Assembly (NCBI RefSeq): GCF_014358015.1 | Contig: NZ_JACONV010000017.1 | Span: 1-64,000 of the forward strand | Length of the DNA: 64,000 nucleotides | Direction of reading: 5' to 3' | Origin: Pseudomonas triticifolii | GTDB taxonomy: Bacteria; Pseudomonadota; Gammaproteobacteria; Pseudomonadales; Pseudomonadaceae | Shown: positions 34,260-42,739 of the stretch, in pieces | Numbering within the stretch: the first letter of the stretch is position 1 | Layout of the letters: each line of letters begins with the position of its first letter | Position numbers and translations under genes: made by a program | Notes under the pieces: model-generated | Databases searched by the model: none | Told to the model about the DNA's origin: nothing | Seen by the model: only the letters and a program-made list of their open reading frames with translations

Positions 34260-35705
34260 ATGCAATGGGAAGTCGTCATCGGGCTGGAGATTCACACCCA
34301 GCTTTCGACCCAATCGAAGATTTTTTCCGGCAGCGCCACGACGTTCGGCTCCGAGCCTAATACCCAGGCCAGCCTCGTCGATCTGGGCATGCCGGGCGTA
34401 CTGCCGGTCCTGAACAAGGAAGCCGTGCGCATGGCCGTCAAGTTCGGCCTGGCGGTGGATGCCGAAATCGGTCAACACAACGTGTTTGCCCGCAAGAACT
34501 ACTTCTACCCTGACCTGCCGAAGGGCTATCAGATCAGCCAGATGGAATTGCCGATCGTCGGCAAGGGCCACCTGGACATCCCGCTGGAAGACGGCACGGT
34601 CAAGCGCATCGGCATCACGCGTGCGCACCTTGAAGAAGATGCGGGCAAAAGCCTGCACGAAGACTTCCAGGGCATGACCGGCATCGACCTGAACCGTGCA
34701 GGCACGCCGCTGCTGGAGATCGTCTCCGAGCCGGACATGCGCAGCGCCAAGGAAGCCGTGGCTTACGTCAAGGCGATCCACGCGATCGTGCGTTACCTGG
34801 GCATCTGCGACGGCAACATGGCCGAAGGCTCGCTGCGCTGCGACTGCAACGTGTCGATCCGCCCCAAAGGCCAGGTCGAATTCGGTACGCGTTGCGAGAT
34901 CAAGAACGTCAACTCGTTCCGCTTCATCGAGAAAGCGATCAACAGCGAGATTCAGCGCCAGATCGACCTGATCGAAGACGGTGGCAAGGTCATTCAGCAG
35001 ACCCGCCTGTACGACCCGAACACCAACGAAACCCGCGCCATGCGCAGCAAGGAGGAAGCCAACGACTACCGTTACTTCCCCGACCCTGACCTGTTGCCGG
35101 TGATCATCGAAGACTCGTTCCTGGAAGAGACCCGCGCCACGCTGCCGGAGTTGCCGCCGCAGAAACGCGAACGCTTCCAGAGCCAGTTCGGCCTGTCGGC
35201 CTACGACGCCAGTGTGCTGGCCTCCAGCCGCGAGCAGGCGGACTACTTCGAGCAAGTGGTCAGCATCAGCGGCGATGCCAAGCTGGCCGCCAACTGGGTC
35301 ATGGTCGAACTGGGCAGCCTGCTGAACAAGCAGGGCGTCGAGATCGAGCAGTCTCCGGTCAGCGCCGAACAACTGGGCGGTATGCTCAAGCGCATCACCG
35401 ACAACACCATCTCGGGCAAGATCGCCAAGATGGTGTTCGAGGCAATGGCCAATGGCGAAGGCAGTGCCGATGAAGTCATCGAGAAGCGTGGCCTGAAGCA
35501 AGTCACCGACAGCGGCGCCATCGAATCGATGCTCGACGAGGTCCTGGCGGCCAACGCCGAACAGGTCGAACAATACCGCGCCGCAGACGAAGCGAAACGC
35601 GGCAAGATGTTCGGCTTCTTCGTCGGTCAAGCCATGAAAGCCTCCAAAGGCAAGGCCAACCCGCAGCAGGTGAACGAACTGCTCAAGGCCAAACTGGAAG
35701 GCTGA
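34260..35705 (+). CDS. gatB: Asp-tRNA(Asn)/Glu-tRNA(Gln) amidotransferase subunit B
   Basis: GatB binds mischarged tRNA, activates the side-chain carboxylate with ATP and amidates it. The 481-residue protein starts [17 protein letters not shown], has [15 protein letters not shown] near 80 and [12 protein letters not shown] near 195, and ends in the helical YqeY-like tRNA-binding tail. A long in-frame extension upstream is a shadow of gatA. GAGGAGAAACAC precedes the ATG. Confidence 0.97.
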   Translation: MQWEVVIGLEIHTQLSTQSKIFSGSATTFGSEPNTQASLVDLGMPGVLPVLNKEAVRMAVKFGLAVDAEIGQHNVFARKNYFYPDLPKGYQISQMELPIVGKGHLDIPLEDGTVKRIGITRAHLEEDAGKSLHEDFQGMTGIDLNRAGTPLLEIVSEPDMRSAKEAVAYVKAIHAIVRYLGICDGNMAEGSLRCDCNVSIRPKGQVEFGTRCEIKNVNSFRFIEKAINSEIQRQIDLIEDGGKVIQQTRLYDPNTNETRAMRSKEEANDYRYFPDPDLLPVIIEDSFLEETRATLPELPPQKRERFQSQFGLSAYDASVLASSREQADYFEQVVSISGDAKLAANWVMVELGSLLNKQGVEIEQSPVSAEQLGGMLKRITDNTISGKIAKMVFEAMANGEGSADEVIEKRGLKQVTDSGAIESMLDEVLAANAEQVEQYRAADEAKRGKMFGFFVGQAMKASKGKANPQQVNELLKAKLEG

Positions 35706-35740
35706 TACCTGCGAGAGATGCGCAGCCGCCTTGCACAGAC

Positions 35741-35831
35741 TGTGGGAGGCGGCTTGTTACCGGCGATGCGTCTTTTCAGGCGACAACTTAATGACTGGCC
35801 TGACGCCTTCGCCGGCAAGCCGCCTCCCACA
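35741..35831. repeat. REPIN (two inverted REP units)
   Basis: tgtgggaggcggcttg at the left and caagccgcctcccaca at the right are exact inverted copies, each with an inner accggcg/cgccgg segment, about 55 bases apart. This is the doublet arrangement of mobile REP elements (REPINs) in Pseudomonas. The element belongs to a different sequence group from the cluster at 18.8 kb. Confidence 0.75.
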
Positions 35832-35896
35832 AATAGCCGGGCCACATGGAATTGTATGACAACCGCGCTTACCCACAGGCACTCAGGACCCGACCC

Positions 35897-36268
35897 ATGC
35901 GCCGACTTCTCTCTGCCTGCAGCCTGCTGACATTACTGGCTGGTTGCTCCAGCAACAGTCTTATAGACCCCCACGGTTATGATGAAACCGGGCGTGCTTC
36001 GTATTACGGCTCCCGACATCACGGTAACCGTACCGCCAGTGGCGAACCCTTCGACCAGAACGCCTTGACCGCCGCTCATAGGCAACTGCCATTCGGCACG
36101 CGCGTCAAAGTGACCAATCTCGACAACGACAGATACGTCGTCGTGCGCATCAATGATCGCGGCCCTCACACGCGAGGCCGATTGATCGATGTCTCTCGCA
36201 AGGCGGCCGAACAACTGGGTATGCTGCGCAGCGGCACCGCCCCTGTACGCATTCAGGCCCTCGACTAA
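35897..36268 (+). CDS. RlpA-like septal ring lipoprotein
   Basis: RlpA proteins carry a double-psi beta-barrel domain and in P. aeruginosa cleave denuded glycan strands at the septum. This short member (123 residues) starts MRRLLSACSLLTLLAGCSS, with a lipobox LAGC, so it is a lipoprotein. It then has the DPBB core: GRASYYGSRHHGNRTASGEPFDQ, FGTRVKVTNLDNDRYVVVRINDRGPH and GRLIDVSRKAAEQLG. It lacks the C-terminal SPOR domain of full-length RlpA, so septal targeting may be lost. A 17-codon upstream frame was rejected. Confidence 0.88.
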   Translation: MRRLLSACSLLTLLAGCSSNSLIDPHGYDETGRASYYGSRHHGNRTASGEPFDQNALTAAHRQLPFGTRVKVTNLDNDRYVVVRINDRGPHTRGRLIDVSRKAAEQLGMLRSGTAPVRIQALD

Positions 36269-36321
36269 GGACGCCCTCGATTCTCCAGCTATCCACACTG
36301 CCCGCCCCCGCCCTGATCCAG

Positions 36322-37353
36322 ATGGTCTGCGGCCTTTTATTGCTGTTGATCGGCGCAGAGCTGTCGGTTCGGTCGGCCGTCCACCTCGCCGCGCTGTTCA
36401 AGGTCAGACCCTTGATCATCGGCCTGACCGTCGTGGCAATGGGCACCAGCGCGCCGCAGATGGCCGTCAGTCTGCAGGCGGCCTTCTCGGACAACAACGA
36501 CATCGCCGTGGGCAGCGTGATCGGCGGCAACATCTTCAACGTGCTGGTGATTCTGGGGCTGTGTGCCCTGATCATTCCGTTGCGGGTGGCCCGGCAGGTG
36601 CTGCGCGTGGACATCCCACTGATGATCGCGGCCTGCCTGCTGGTCATCGGCCTGTCGTGGACCGGTGAACTCAGCAAGTTCGATGGCGTGCTGCTGCTGG
36701 CCGCCATGCTGGCCTGCCTGTTTGTTGTTATCCGCCAGGGTGGACAGGTGCCACGCCACGGTGATGCAACCACGACCGAAAAGCCCCGCAGCCTGATACG
36801 CATCGCGATGCTGGCGGCAGGTTTGCTGCTGCTGACGGCGGGTGGGCAGTTGCTGGTAGACGCCTCGGTGGTGATCGCGATCAACCTGGGCCTGTCCGAG
36901 CGCATCATCGGCCTGACCGTTATCGCCATCGGCACTTCACTGCCCGCCTTGATGACCTCGCTGATTGCAGCCTTGCGTGGCGAGCGCGACATCGCCGTCG
37001 GCAACGTGATCGGCAGCAACCTGTTCAACCTGTTGGGCGTGCTGGGGTTAACCGCGCTGATTGCGCCGGTACCGCTGACCATCTCACCCAACGCGCTGGT
37101 CTTCGACTTGCCGATCATGCTGGGCGTCGCGGTACTCTGCGTGCCGCTGTTCTATTCCGGCTACCGGATAGACCGCATCGAGGGGCTGTTTCTGTTGTCG
37201 CTTTACCTGACCTACGGCCTGCACATCGTGTCGATCAGCTCCGGCATGCTGCTGGCCGAGCGCCTGGAAGGCATGATGCTCAGGTTCATCCTGCCGCTGC
37301 TGGGCGTGATCGTTGCCTTTGGCACCGTGCGCGCCTGGCGAAAACAACACTGA
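36322..37353 (+). CDS. Calcium/sodium antiporter (YrbG-like)
   Basis: This inner-membrane Ca2+/cation antiporter has about ten helices in two inverted repeats. The alpha-repeats are visible: GTSAPQMAVSLQAAF with GSVIGGNIFNVLVILG, and GTSLPALMTSLIAAL with GNVIGSNLFNLLGVLG. The annotated ATG gives 343 residues but cuts into the first helix and has no ribosome site. An in-frame ATT at 36280, preceded by TAAGGA overlapping the rlpA-like stop, would add 14 residues and complete that helix. Ion specificity is inferred from the family. Confidence 0.88.
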   Translation: MVCGLLLLLIGAELSVRSAVHLAALFKVRPLIIGLTVVAMGTSAPQMAVSLQAAFSDNNDIAVGSVIGGNIFNVLVILGLCALIIPLRVARQVLRVDIPLMIAACLLVIGLSWTGELSKFDGVLLLAAMLACLFVVIRQGGQVPRHGDATTTEKPRSLIRIAMLAAGLLLLTAGGQLLVDASVVIAINLGLSERIIGLTVIAIGTSLPALMTSLIAALRGERDIAVGNVIGSNLFNLLGVLGLTALIAPVPLTISPNALVFDLPIMLGVAVLCVPLFYSGYRIDRIEGLFLLSLYLTYGLHIVSISSGMLLAERLEGMMLRFILPLLGVIVAFGTVRAWRKQH

Positions 37354-37397
37354 CCGCCATTCGAAACGACCGACCACTACGCCTGAGGAGAAATGCC

Positions 37398-37781
37398 ATG
37401 ACAGACAAAACGATCAGCGATGGCGAACAGATTCGTCGCCAGGTGATGGGCGATGCCTATGTGGACCGCGCACTGGGCAACGCCACCGACTTCAGCCAGC
37501 CGTTGCAGGATTTCGTCAACGAACACGCATGGGGTAGTGTCTGGAGCCGCGAGGGCTTGCCTCTGAAAACCCGCAGCCTCATCACGCTGGCAACCCTGAC
37601 CGCACTCAAATGCTCGCAGGAGCTCAAGGGCCATGTGCGCGGTGCGCTGAACAATGGCTGCACGGTGGAAGAAATCCGCGAAGCGCTGCTGCATTGCGCG
37701 GTGTATGCAGGCGTACCGGCCGCCATCGAGGCGTTTCGCGCAGCGCAGGAAGTGATCGACAGTTACGTGAAGCCAGACTAA
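37398..37781 (+). CDS. Carboxymuconolactone decarboxylase family protein
   Basis: The 127-residue CMD-domain protein starts MTDKTISDGEQIRRQVMGD. It has LITLATLTALKCSQELKGHVRGALNNG and EALLHCAVYAGVPAAIEAF, the PcaC-like pattern with the conserved His in GHVRGAL. It has a single cysteine in the core rather than the CxxC of AhpD peroxidases. Enzymatic decarboxylation in aromatic catabolism is possible, but no pca genes are nearby, so the substrate is open. A ribosome site GAGGAGAAA precedes the ATG. Confidence 0.85.
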   Translation: MTDKTISDGEQIRRQVMGDAYVDRALGNATDFSQPLQDFVNEHAWGSVWSREGLPLKTRSLITLATLTALKCSQELKGHVRGALNNGCTVEEIREALLHCAVYAGVPAAIEAFRAAQEVIDSYVKPD

Positions 37782-37836
37782 GAACCGGGCCTTACCTGCA
37801 AGCCTCCATGAGGTGATAGTCAGTCGATGAAACAGC

Positions 37837-37855
37837 TGCCACCCATTGGGTGGCA
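37837..37855 (+). terminator. Hairpin after the CMD gene
   Basis: tgccaccc-att-gggtggca forms an 8-bp perfect stem 55 bases past the CMD stop. No U-tract follows, so it is a weak terminator candidate. The rest of 37782-38150 shows no supportable gene. Confidence 0.4.
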
Positions 37856-38152
37856 ACTGCATTCATTCCGCAAAAGGGACAGGGCGATCAGAACAACCCA
37901 GGCGTGCCTGCCTCGCTACAGTGCAGGCGCGGATGTGTTCGACCCCATTAAAAGCTGATGTATGAAGCCGTGGCTCGCCGCCTGATAGTAGCTAATAGCA
38001 AACGATGATCAACGGGTCCCGCCGCCCACGATTACGGTTCTCGCCCCTCCCCGATGCGCTATCTTTACCCGGAACTGCTCTGACGCCATCGGAAAGTGCT
38101 GCGAGTGGAGGACTGGCCATACCGGCGGCCTTGAGCAATGACCCGGAGCGCT

Positions 38153-38328
38153 ATGGACGTCAGACACAGCCTCACCAAAAGAATCGTCCTTGTGTTCGCG
38201 CTGATGATTGCGTTCGTGGCCGTCATGTTTGTCGCTGGGCTCGGTGCGATCTTTCACGGGGTTTACCGCCAGGCGCCCAGTGGATGCAGATGCTCAGTGG
38301 AGTTGATGGACAATATAAGGCACCGTAA
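38153..38328 (+). pseudogene. Remnant of a sensor histidine kinase
   Basis: The frame from 38153 encodes MDVRHSLTKRIVLVFALM followed by a hydrophobic helix up to GAIFHGV, the typical start of a two-component sensor kinase, then becomes nonsense. In another frame, a tail ending DGQYKAP stops with TAA at 38326-38328. This overlaps the response-regulator ATG as TAATG, the coupling expected between a kinase and its regulator. The whole sensor, HAMP, dimerisation and ATPase part is missing. I infer an internal deletion of a kinase gene. Alternatively it is a short membrane peptide. Confidence 0.5.
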
Positions 38329-39002
38329 TGGATATTCTAGTTATTGAGGATCACCCCGACATCCACGACAACCTGGTGGAATACTTTGAACTGAGAGGGC
38401 ACAACGTAAAGGGCGCGCTTGACGGTTTGAGCGGGCTGCACCTGGCGGCCACTCAGAAGTTCGACGCAATCATTCTCGATATCATGCTGCCGGGAATCGA
38501 TGGCAATGAGATATGTCGAAGCCTGCGCCAGTACGCCAAGACTGAAGTCGCAATCATCATGCTCAGTGCCCGCGACGAGCTTGAAGATCGTCTTGTAGGA
38601 TTCAATGTGGGCACTGACGATTACATTACGAAACCGTTCGCCATGTCGGAAGTCCTTGCCAGAGTCGAGGCGGTCGTCGCCCGCAGTCAACGACGGAATA
38701 ACCGAATCATGGTCGTTGCTGATCTGAAATTCGACCTGGACACCTGGGAGGTTTCCAGAAGCGGCAAGCGCCTTAAACTCAACCCCGCCAGCATGAAGTT
38801 GCTGGAGTTATTAATGCGCAAAAGCCCTCACATTGTAAAACGCGCAGAACTTGAAGATGTCGTTTGGGGGCGAGACGCGCCCAACAGCGACAGCTTACGC
38901 AGCACTATCCATATCCTGAGGCGTACATTGCACGGCGGTTTTGATGCGCCCTTGCTTCACACCGTTCATGGACTTGGTTATAAACTCAGCCCGGCGGAAT
39001 AG
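38328..39002 (+). CDS. OmpR-family response regulator
   Basis: This is a DNA-binding response regulator (224 residues). The receiver domain has acidic residues in VIEDH, phospho-acceptor Asp in AIILDIMLPG near 52, Thr/Ser in IIMLSARD and Lys in TKPFAMSEV. The C-terminal winged helix ends in RSTIHILRRTL and TVHGLGYKLSP. It lies directly upstream of a methyltransferase, an Ais-like phosphatase and an EptA-like transferase. That suggests, but does not show, a PmrA-like role in envelope modification. The cognate kinase appears to be deleted (38153-38328), so phosphate would have to come from another kinase. Confidence 0.9.
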   Translation: MDILVIEDHPDIHDNLVEYFELRGHNVKGALDGLSGLHLAATQKFDAIILDIMLPGIDGNEICRSLRQYAKTEVAIIMLSARDELEDRLVGFNVGTDDYITKPFAMSEVLARVEAVVARSQRRNNRIMVVADLKFDLDTWEVSRSGKRLKLNPASMKLLELLMRKSPHIVKRAELEDVVWGRDAPNSDSLRSTIHILRRTLHGGFDAPLLHTVHGLGYKLSPAE

Positions 39003-39094
39003 TACGTTCCAGGGCAACATGGTTTTCACGATCACTTGACTCAGTCGCAACGCCGATCGCTCTATTTTTTGCTCATGACCACCCGGAGAGCGTC

Positions 39095-39775
39095 ATGAGC
39101 GGCCCAGTCAGACTCAAGTTTTATGAACCGTACGATCAGGATCCTGCAGAGCAGTACTTCCTGAAACACCATGCCGCTCTCGCCGGTCGCCTGTCCCACT
39201 TGCGGGATGAGCACATGGTGCGCAAAGCACTCAAGCGAGCGGGAGATCCAGGATTGGTATTGGATCTGCCCTGCGGCGCAGGCAGGTTCTGGCCTGTGCT
39301 GGCAGAAAAGAAAAGTCGAATCATCATAGGGGCAGATCACTCGGCAGACATCTTGAGCACTGCCTGTTCGCTACAGGACCCGGACATCGTTAAGCGCGTC
39401 AAGCCGTTGCAGACATCCGCGTTCAATATTTCGCTGCCCAATAACTCGGTTGATACCATTTTCAGCATGCGTCTGCTTTACCGCATAGCAGAGGCAGAAA
39501 ACCGTATGACGATGCTCAGAGAGTTTCACCGCGTTACCCGAGAGACCGTCATCCTTTCACTGTGGGTGGATGGCAACTACAAATCCTGGAGGCGCAGACG
39601 CCAAGAGGCCGCTCGCAGGGCAACGGGTGAACAAGCAGAGAACTCAAATCGTTTTGTACTGCATCGGGCAACCGCAGAAGCAGAATTCTTTTCGGCGGGG
39701 TTCGTCATCGAAGAGCGTATTGATTTCATACCGCTCTACGCGATGTGGCGGGTCTACGTGCTGAGTAAACTGTAA
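39095..39775 (+). CDS. Class I SAM-dependent methyltransferase
   Basis: The 226-residue Rossmann-fold methyltransferase of unknown substrate has motif I in VLDLPCGAGRFWPVLAE (about 52-68), an acidic residue in IIGADHSADIL, and post-motif SLPNNSVDTIFSMRLLYRI. No transmembrane segment is visible. The basic region RRRRQEAARRATGE near 165 could contact an anionic substrate. The neighbours are an OmpR-type regulator upstream and LPS-modifying genes downstream, so an LPS or lipid substrate is plausible by context only. Confidence 0.85.
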   Translation: MSGPVRLKFYEPYDQDPAEQYFLKHHAALAGRLSHLRDEHMVRKALKRAGDPGLVLDLPCGAGRFWPVLAEKKSRIIIGADHSADILSTACSLQDPDIVKRVKPLQTSAFNISLPNNSVDTIFSMRLLYRIAEAENRMTMLREFHRVTRETVILSLWVDGNYKSWRRRRQEAARRATGEQAENSNRFVLHRATAEAEFFSAGFVIEERIDFIPLYAMWRVYVLSKL

Positions 39776-39786
39776 CAGACGCCCGT

Positions 39787-39806
39787 GGCACCGCTTGTCC
39801 GGTGCC
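39787..39806 (+). terminator. Hairpin after the methyltransferase gene
   Basis: ggcacc-gcttgtcc-ggtgcc lies 11 bases past the stop. It is a 6-bp GC-rich stem followed by an AT-rich stretch without a clear U-run. It separates this gene from the convergent Ais-like gene. Confidence 0.35.
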
Positions 39807-39894
39807 GGATTGTGTATAAAAAGGTTTTCTTGCTGACACAACAGTAACTCTACATGCGTTGATCAAACGTCAGGCCGAGCCCAATAAACAGTTA

Positions 39895-40581
39895 TTATTT
39901 CAACTGCTCGTGGGTCAGGCTCTTCCATTGCTCCGCGCTTAAGGAACCGAGAATCCTGGGTATCGCCTTGCCGTCCATTTTTACAAAGAATGCTTGAGTG
40001 TATTCACTGGATCGCTCCCCCGCAGGCATCCCCATTGCTCGTTCGAAATGATCGATACAACCGCTGTGGGTTATCAGCACCAGATTTTCACCTTTTACTT
40101 TGTGGCCGACGACCTCATCTTTGAAGTGTTTATTGCATTCACCCACCCAGTCCTGAGCGACCACGGCTTGTCCGGCGATATAACTCGCTGTCTGCTGTGT
40201 GCGGGTAGATGGGCTGGCGATCATGTGTGTCCGTTCAAGGCCCAACCTTTGCAGACCCGCGCCTACGTCAGACGCGACATGGCTGCCATTCACCGTAATG
40301 CCATCAGCGCTGCCGAGACAGCGGTTCGCGGACCGGTCGCAACGCTCTGCATGCCTGATCATGACCACTACATCGCCATGCTTCCACTGCTCGACCAGCC
40401 CGGAGCTGACCAGATTTTTGCTGCTGCCAAGGTCTGCAACACCGGCCGTGGTCAGGTACCACGTCAGCGTGATTGCCAGCATTAAAGAGCAGACAGCGAT
40501 CACTGTGCGCCAACTGAAGAGGCGAAATGGGCCAACGCTTATGTTGAGCGCGTCCAGATCCTGAATAAACGTATGTGCCAT
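39895..40581 (-). CDS. Ais-like LPS phosphatase (histidine phosphatase family)
   Basis: Ais (PmrG) of enterobacteria removes phosphate from heptose II of the LPS core and is PmrA-controlled. This 228-residue protein has one N-terminal transmembrane helix (VIAVCSLMLAITLTWYLTTA, about 29-48) and a histidine-phosphatase domain. The catalytic RHG-type motif is VVMIRHAERCDRSANRCLG, then ITVNGSHVASDVG, SPSTRTQQTASYI and the second histidine in VLITHSGCIDH. The AERCDRS-N-CL stretch is diagnostic for Ais rather than general phosphoglycerate mutases. It is divergent from the EptA-like gene, so the two may share regulation. Confidence 0.85.
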   Translation of the reverse strand: MAHTFIQDLDALNISVGPFRLFSWRTVIAVCSLMLAITLTWYLTTAGVADLGSSKNLVSSGLVEQWKHGDVVVMIRHAERCDRSANRCLGSADGITVNGSHVASDVGAGLQRLGLERTHMIASPSTRTQQTASYIAGQAVVAQDWVGECNKHFKDEVVGHKVKGENLVLITHSGCIDHFERAMGMPAGERSSEYTQAFFVKMDGKAIPRILGSLSAEQWKSLTHEQLK

Positions 40582-40790
40582 GTGAGTGCTCCTGTTGGTC
40601 GCCGTGATGCCGCTTCGTGCACGTAAAGTCTCGCGCTATAACATGAGCGTAAAATAAAGGTACTGCTGTGGCAGAGCAGTGAAGAAGATGTCAAAAAAAA
40701 ATGGGTAACGAGAAGGATTCTCTGAAAAAAGACCGTGGTCGGCTTAGTTGAAACATAGCGGGTATGTTCGCCACGCTTGCCGATCTTTTA

Positions 40791-40820
40791 TTACCACCTT
40801 TTTCACATAAATTTTATAAT
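40791..40820 (+). promoter_or_regulatory. Candidate promoter of the eptA-like gene
   Basis: TTACCA at 40791 and a perfect TATAAT at 40815-40820, spaced by 18 bases, lie about 80 bases before the ATG. The 292-base divergent gap is distinctly AT-rich compared with its neighbours. Confidence 0.4.
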
Positions 40821-40900
40821 CCGCACCCTACAGTTCGCAGCCTTGCCGCAGCCACGAACGCGCTGCCCAATAGTTGCTTACTGAAGTCAGGAAGACCGGC

Positions 40901-42550
40901 ATGTGGAAAATCAAAGCAGCTCGCCCCGAGCTTGCGATTATGCTCGCCAGCGTGTTTTTGTTGCTGGCGTTCAATACAACGTTGTGGCAACACTTGTTCG
41001 ACATCACTGACAACCATGACGGAAATACCGTACTGCGTGTCGCGTTCGGCCTCATCGTACTGTGTATGTTCAATAGTGTGCTTACATTGTTGGCGTTTAA
41101 ACGCGTCCTCAAACCGCTGCTGACAGTGCTGTTTATTCTAAGTGCAGCGGTTTCATATTTCATGAGCCAGTACGGCGTCTTGATCGATGTGGGCATGTTC
41201 AGAAACGTGGCCGAAACCAACATCACTGAAGCACAAGGCCTGCTTTCGCTCAAACTTCTCGCTTACCTTGTTCTGCTGGGGATCGTGCCTTCTGTCATCC
41301 TGTGGAAAACCCCGATCCACCATAGAAGCTGGCACAGAGCGTTACTCAGTAAAGCGCTTGTCATAGCAGGCTGCGGCTTTGTGATAGGTTCGATGGCACT
41401 GTTTAATTACCAAGGGCTGTCATCGCTTCTTCGCAACCACCATGAGTTGCGACTGATGGTGGTTCCCAGCAATTACATCGGTGCCTCCATTAGCTACGTG
41501 CGTGAGAAAGCGATCTCCGCACGGAAGCCGTTTTCAACGATCGCGGCAGACGCAACGTTGAGCAGCGCCTGGACGCAGCACACACGTAAATCGTTGACGG
41601 TTTTGGTCGTTGGCGAAAGCGCACGGGCTGATAATTTCGGACTGCTCGGCTACACGCGCGACACGACGCCGGAACTGCGCAGCCAACCGGGCGTGATTGC
41701 ATTCAGCGATGTGCAATCCTGCGGCACAGAGACAGCGGTTTCGGTGCCGTGCATGTTCTCGAATATGGGGCGAAAAAACTACAATCCGACCACAGCCAAG
41801 AATCAGGAAAGCTTGCTTGATGTGCTGAAACGGGCGGGTGTGGATGTGATCTGGCGAGACAACCAGTCCGGCTGCAAAGGAACTTGCGACCGCGTGACAT
41901 TTGAAGATGTCAGCAATCTCAAAGACTCTGCGTTGTGCCGGGATAACGAGTGCAGCGACGAAATTCTGTTGCAGGGCCTGCAAGCGCGTATTGACCGCCT
42001 TGAAAATGACACCGTGCTGGTACTTCATCAAATGGGTAGCCACGGTCCGGAGTACTACAAACGTTACCCAAAAACGTTTGAGAAATTCACACCGATTTGC
42101 GAGAGCAATGCGCTTAATAATTGCTCGCGAGAAAGCATCATCAATAGTTACGACAACACAGTGGTCTATACCGATCATGTGTTGGCCAGCTTGATTAAAA
42201 TATTGCGCAGCAACCAGGAAAACGTCGATACCGCCATGGTGTATCTCTCAGACCATGGCGAATCATTAGGGGAGTACAACCTGTTCCTGCATGGCACACC
42301 CTATATGCTGGCGCCAGCACAACAAAAACATGTGCCGATGATCGCCTGGTTCTCTGAAAACTATCAGGCCTCGTTCGAGATCAACTCAGCCTGTCTGGAA
42401 AAGAAGCGCACTTCAGCACTGAGCCAGGACAACCTGTTTCACTCGATGCTGGGGTTACTGCGCGTAAACACCCTGGCTTATGATCCGACCCTGGATATAT
42501 TTGCAGGGTGCAGAAATACCCTGGATGGTGGCGCACTGGCAGAGCAATAA
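40901..42550 (+). CDS. eptA: EptA-like lipid A phosphoethanolamine transferase
   Basis: EptA transfers phosphoethanolamine from phosphatidylethanolamine to lipid A phosphates, masking charge and reducing polymyxin binding. The 549-residue protein starts MWKIKAARPELAIMLASVF and has five N-terminal helices (residues about 10-170). The periplasmic sulfatase-fold domain carries the catalytic Thr in FSDVQSCGTETAVSVPCMFS, the metal site in VVGESARADNFG, and STIVYLSDHGESLGE-type ligands (here MVYLSDHGESLGEYNLFLHG). A TTG nine codons upstream lacks a ribosome site; AGGAAG precedes the ATG. Related MCR enzymes share this fold. Which lipid A position is modified cannot be read from sequence. Confidence 0.93.
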   Translation: MWKIKAARPELAIMLASVFLLLAFNTTLWQHLFDITDNHDGNTVLRVAFGLIVLCMFNSVLTLLAFKRVLKPLLTVLFILSAAVSYFMSQYGVLIDVGMFRNVAETNITEAQGLLSLKLLAYLVLLGIVPSVILWKTPIHHRSWHRALLSKALVIAGCGFVIGSMALFNYQGLSSLLRNHHELRLMVVPSNYIGASISYVREKAISARKPFSTIAADATLSSAWTQHTRKSLTVLVVGESARADNFGLLGYTRDTTPELRSQPGVIAFSDVQSCGTETAVSVPCMFSNMGRKNYNPTTAKNQESLLDVLKRAGVDVIWRDNQSGCKGTCDRVTFEDVSNLKDSALCRDNECSDEILLQGLQARIDRLENDTVLVLHQMGSHGPEYYKRYPKTFEKFTPICESNALNNCSRESIINSYDNTVVYTDHVLASLIKILRSNQENVDTAMVYLSDHGESLGEYNLFLHGTPYMLAPAQQKHVPMIAWFSENYQASFEINSACLEKKRTSALSQDNLFHSMLGLLRVNTLAYDPTLDIFAGCRNTLDGGALAEQ

Positions 42551-42561
42551 CACCCTTAATG

Positions 42562-42590
42562 TCCACCTTGCCTGGTCCAGGCGAGGTGGA
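42562..42590 (+). terminator. Hairpin after the eptA-like gene
   Basis: tccacct...gcctgg-t-ccaggc...aggtgga forms a 14-bp imperfect stem 12 bases past the stop. No U-run follows, but it separates eptA from the ugd operon. Confidence 0.45.
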
Positions 42591-42739
42591 GCGATAAAAA
42601 GTCAATGCGCCCGCCCTTATTTAATAAACACAGTCATCGTTTCTTAACATATTTATGACATTTATCTTGCGCTACACGTCCAGCTTCGATCGGGCATTAA
42701 AAACACGCTCATTGACTCAAGGAGCAGAGGGAGCAGCGC

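Noticed and set aside
42644-42661. PmrA-box-like CTTAAC upstream of ugd
   Set aside because: Only one half-site matches; the second hexamer at the required spacing (TATGAC) does not fit.
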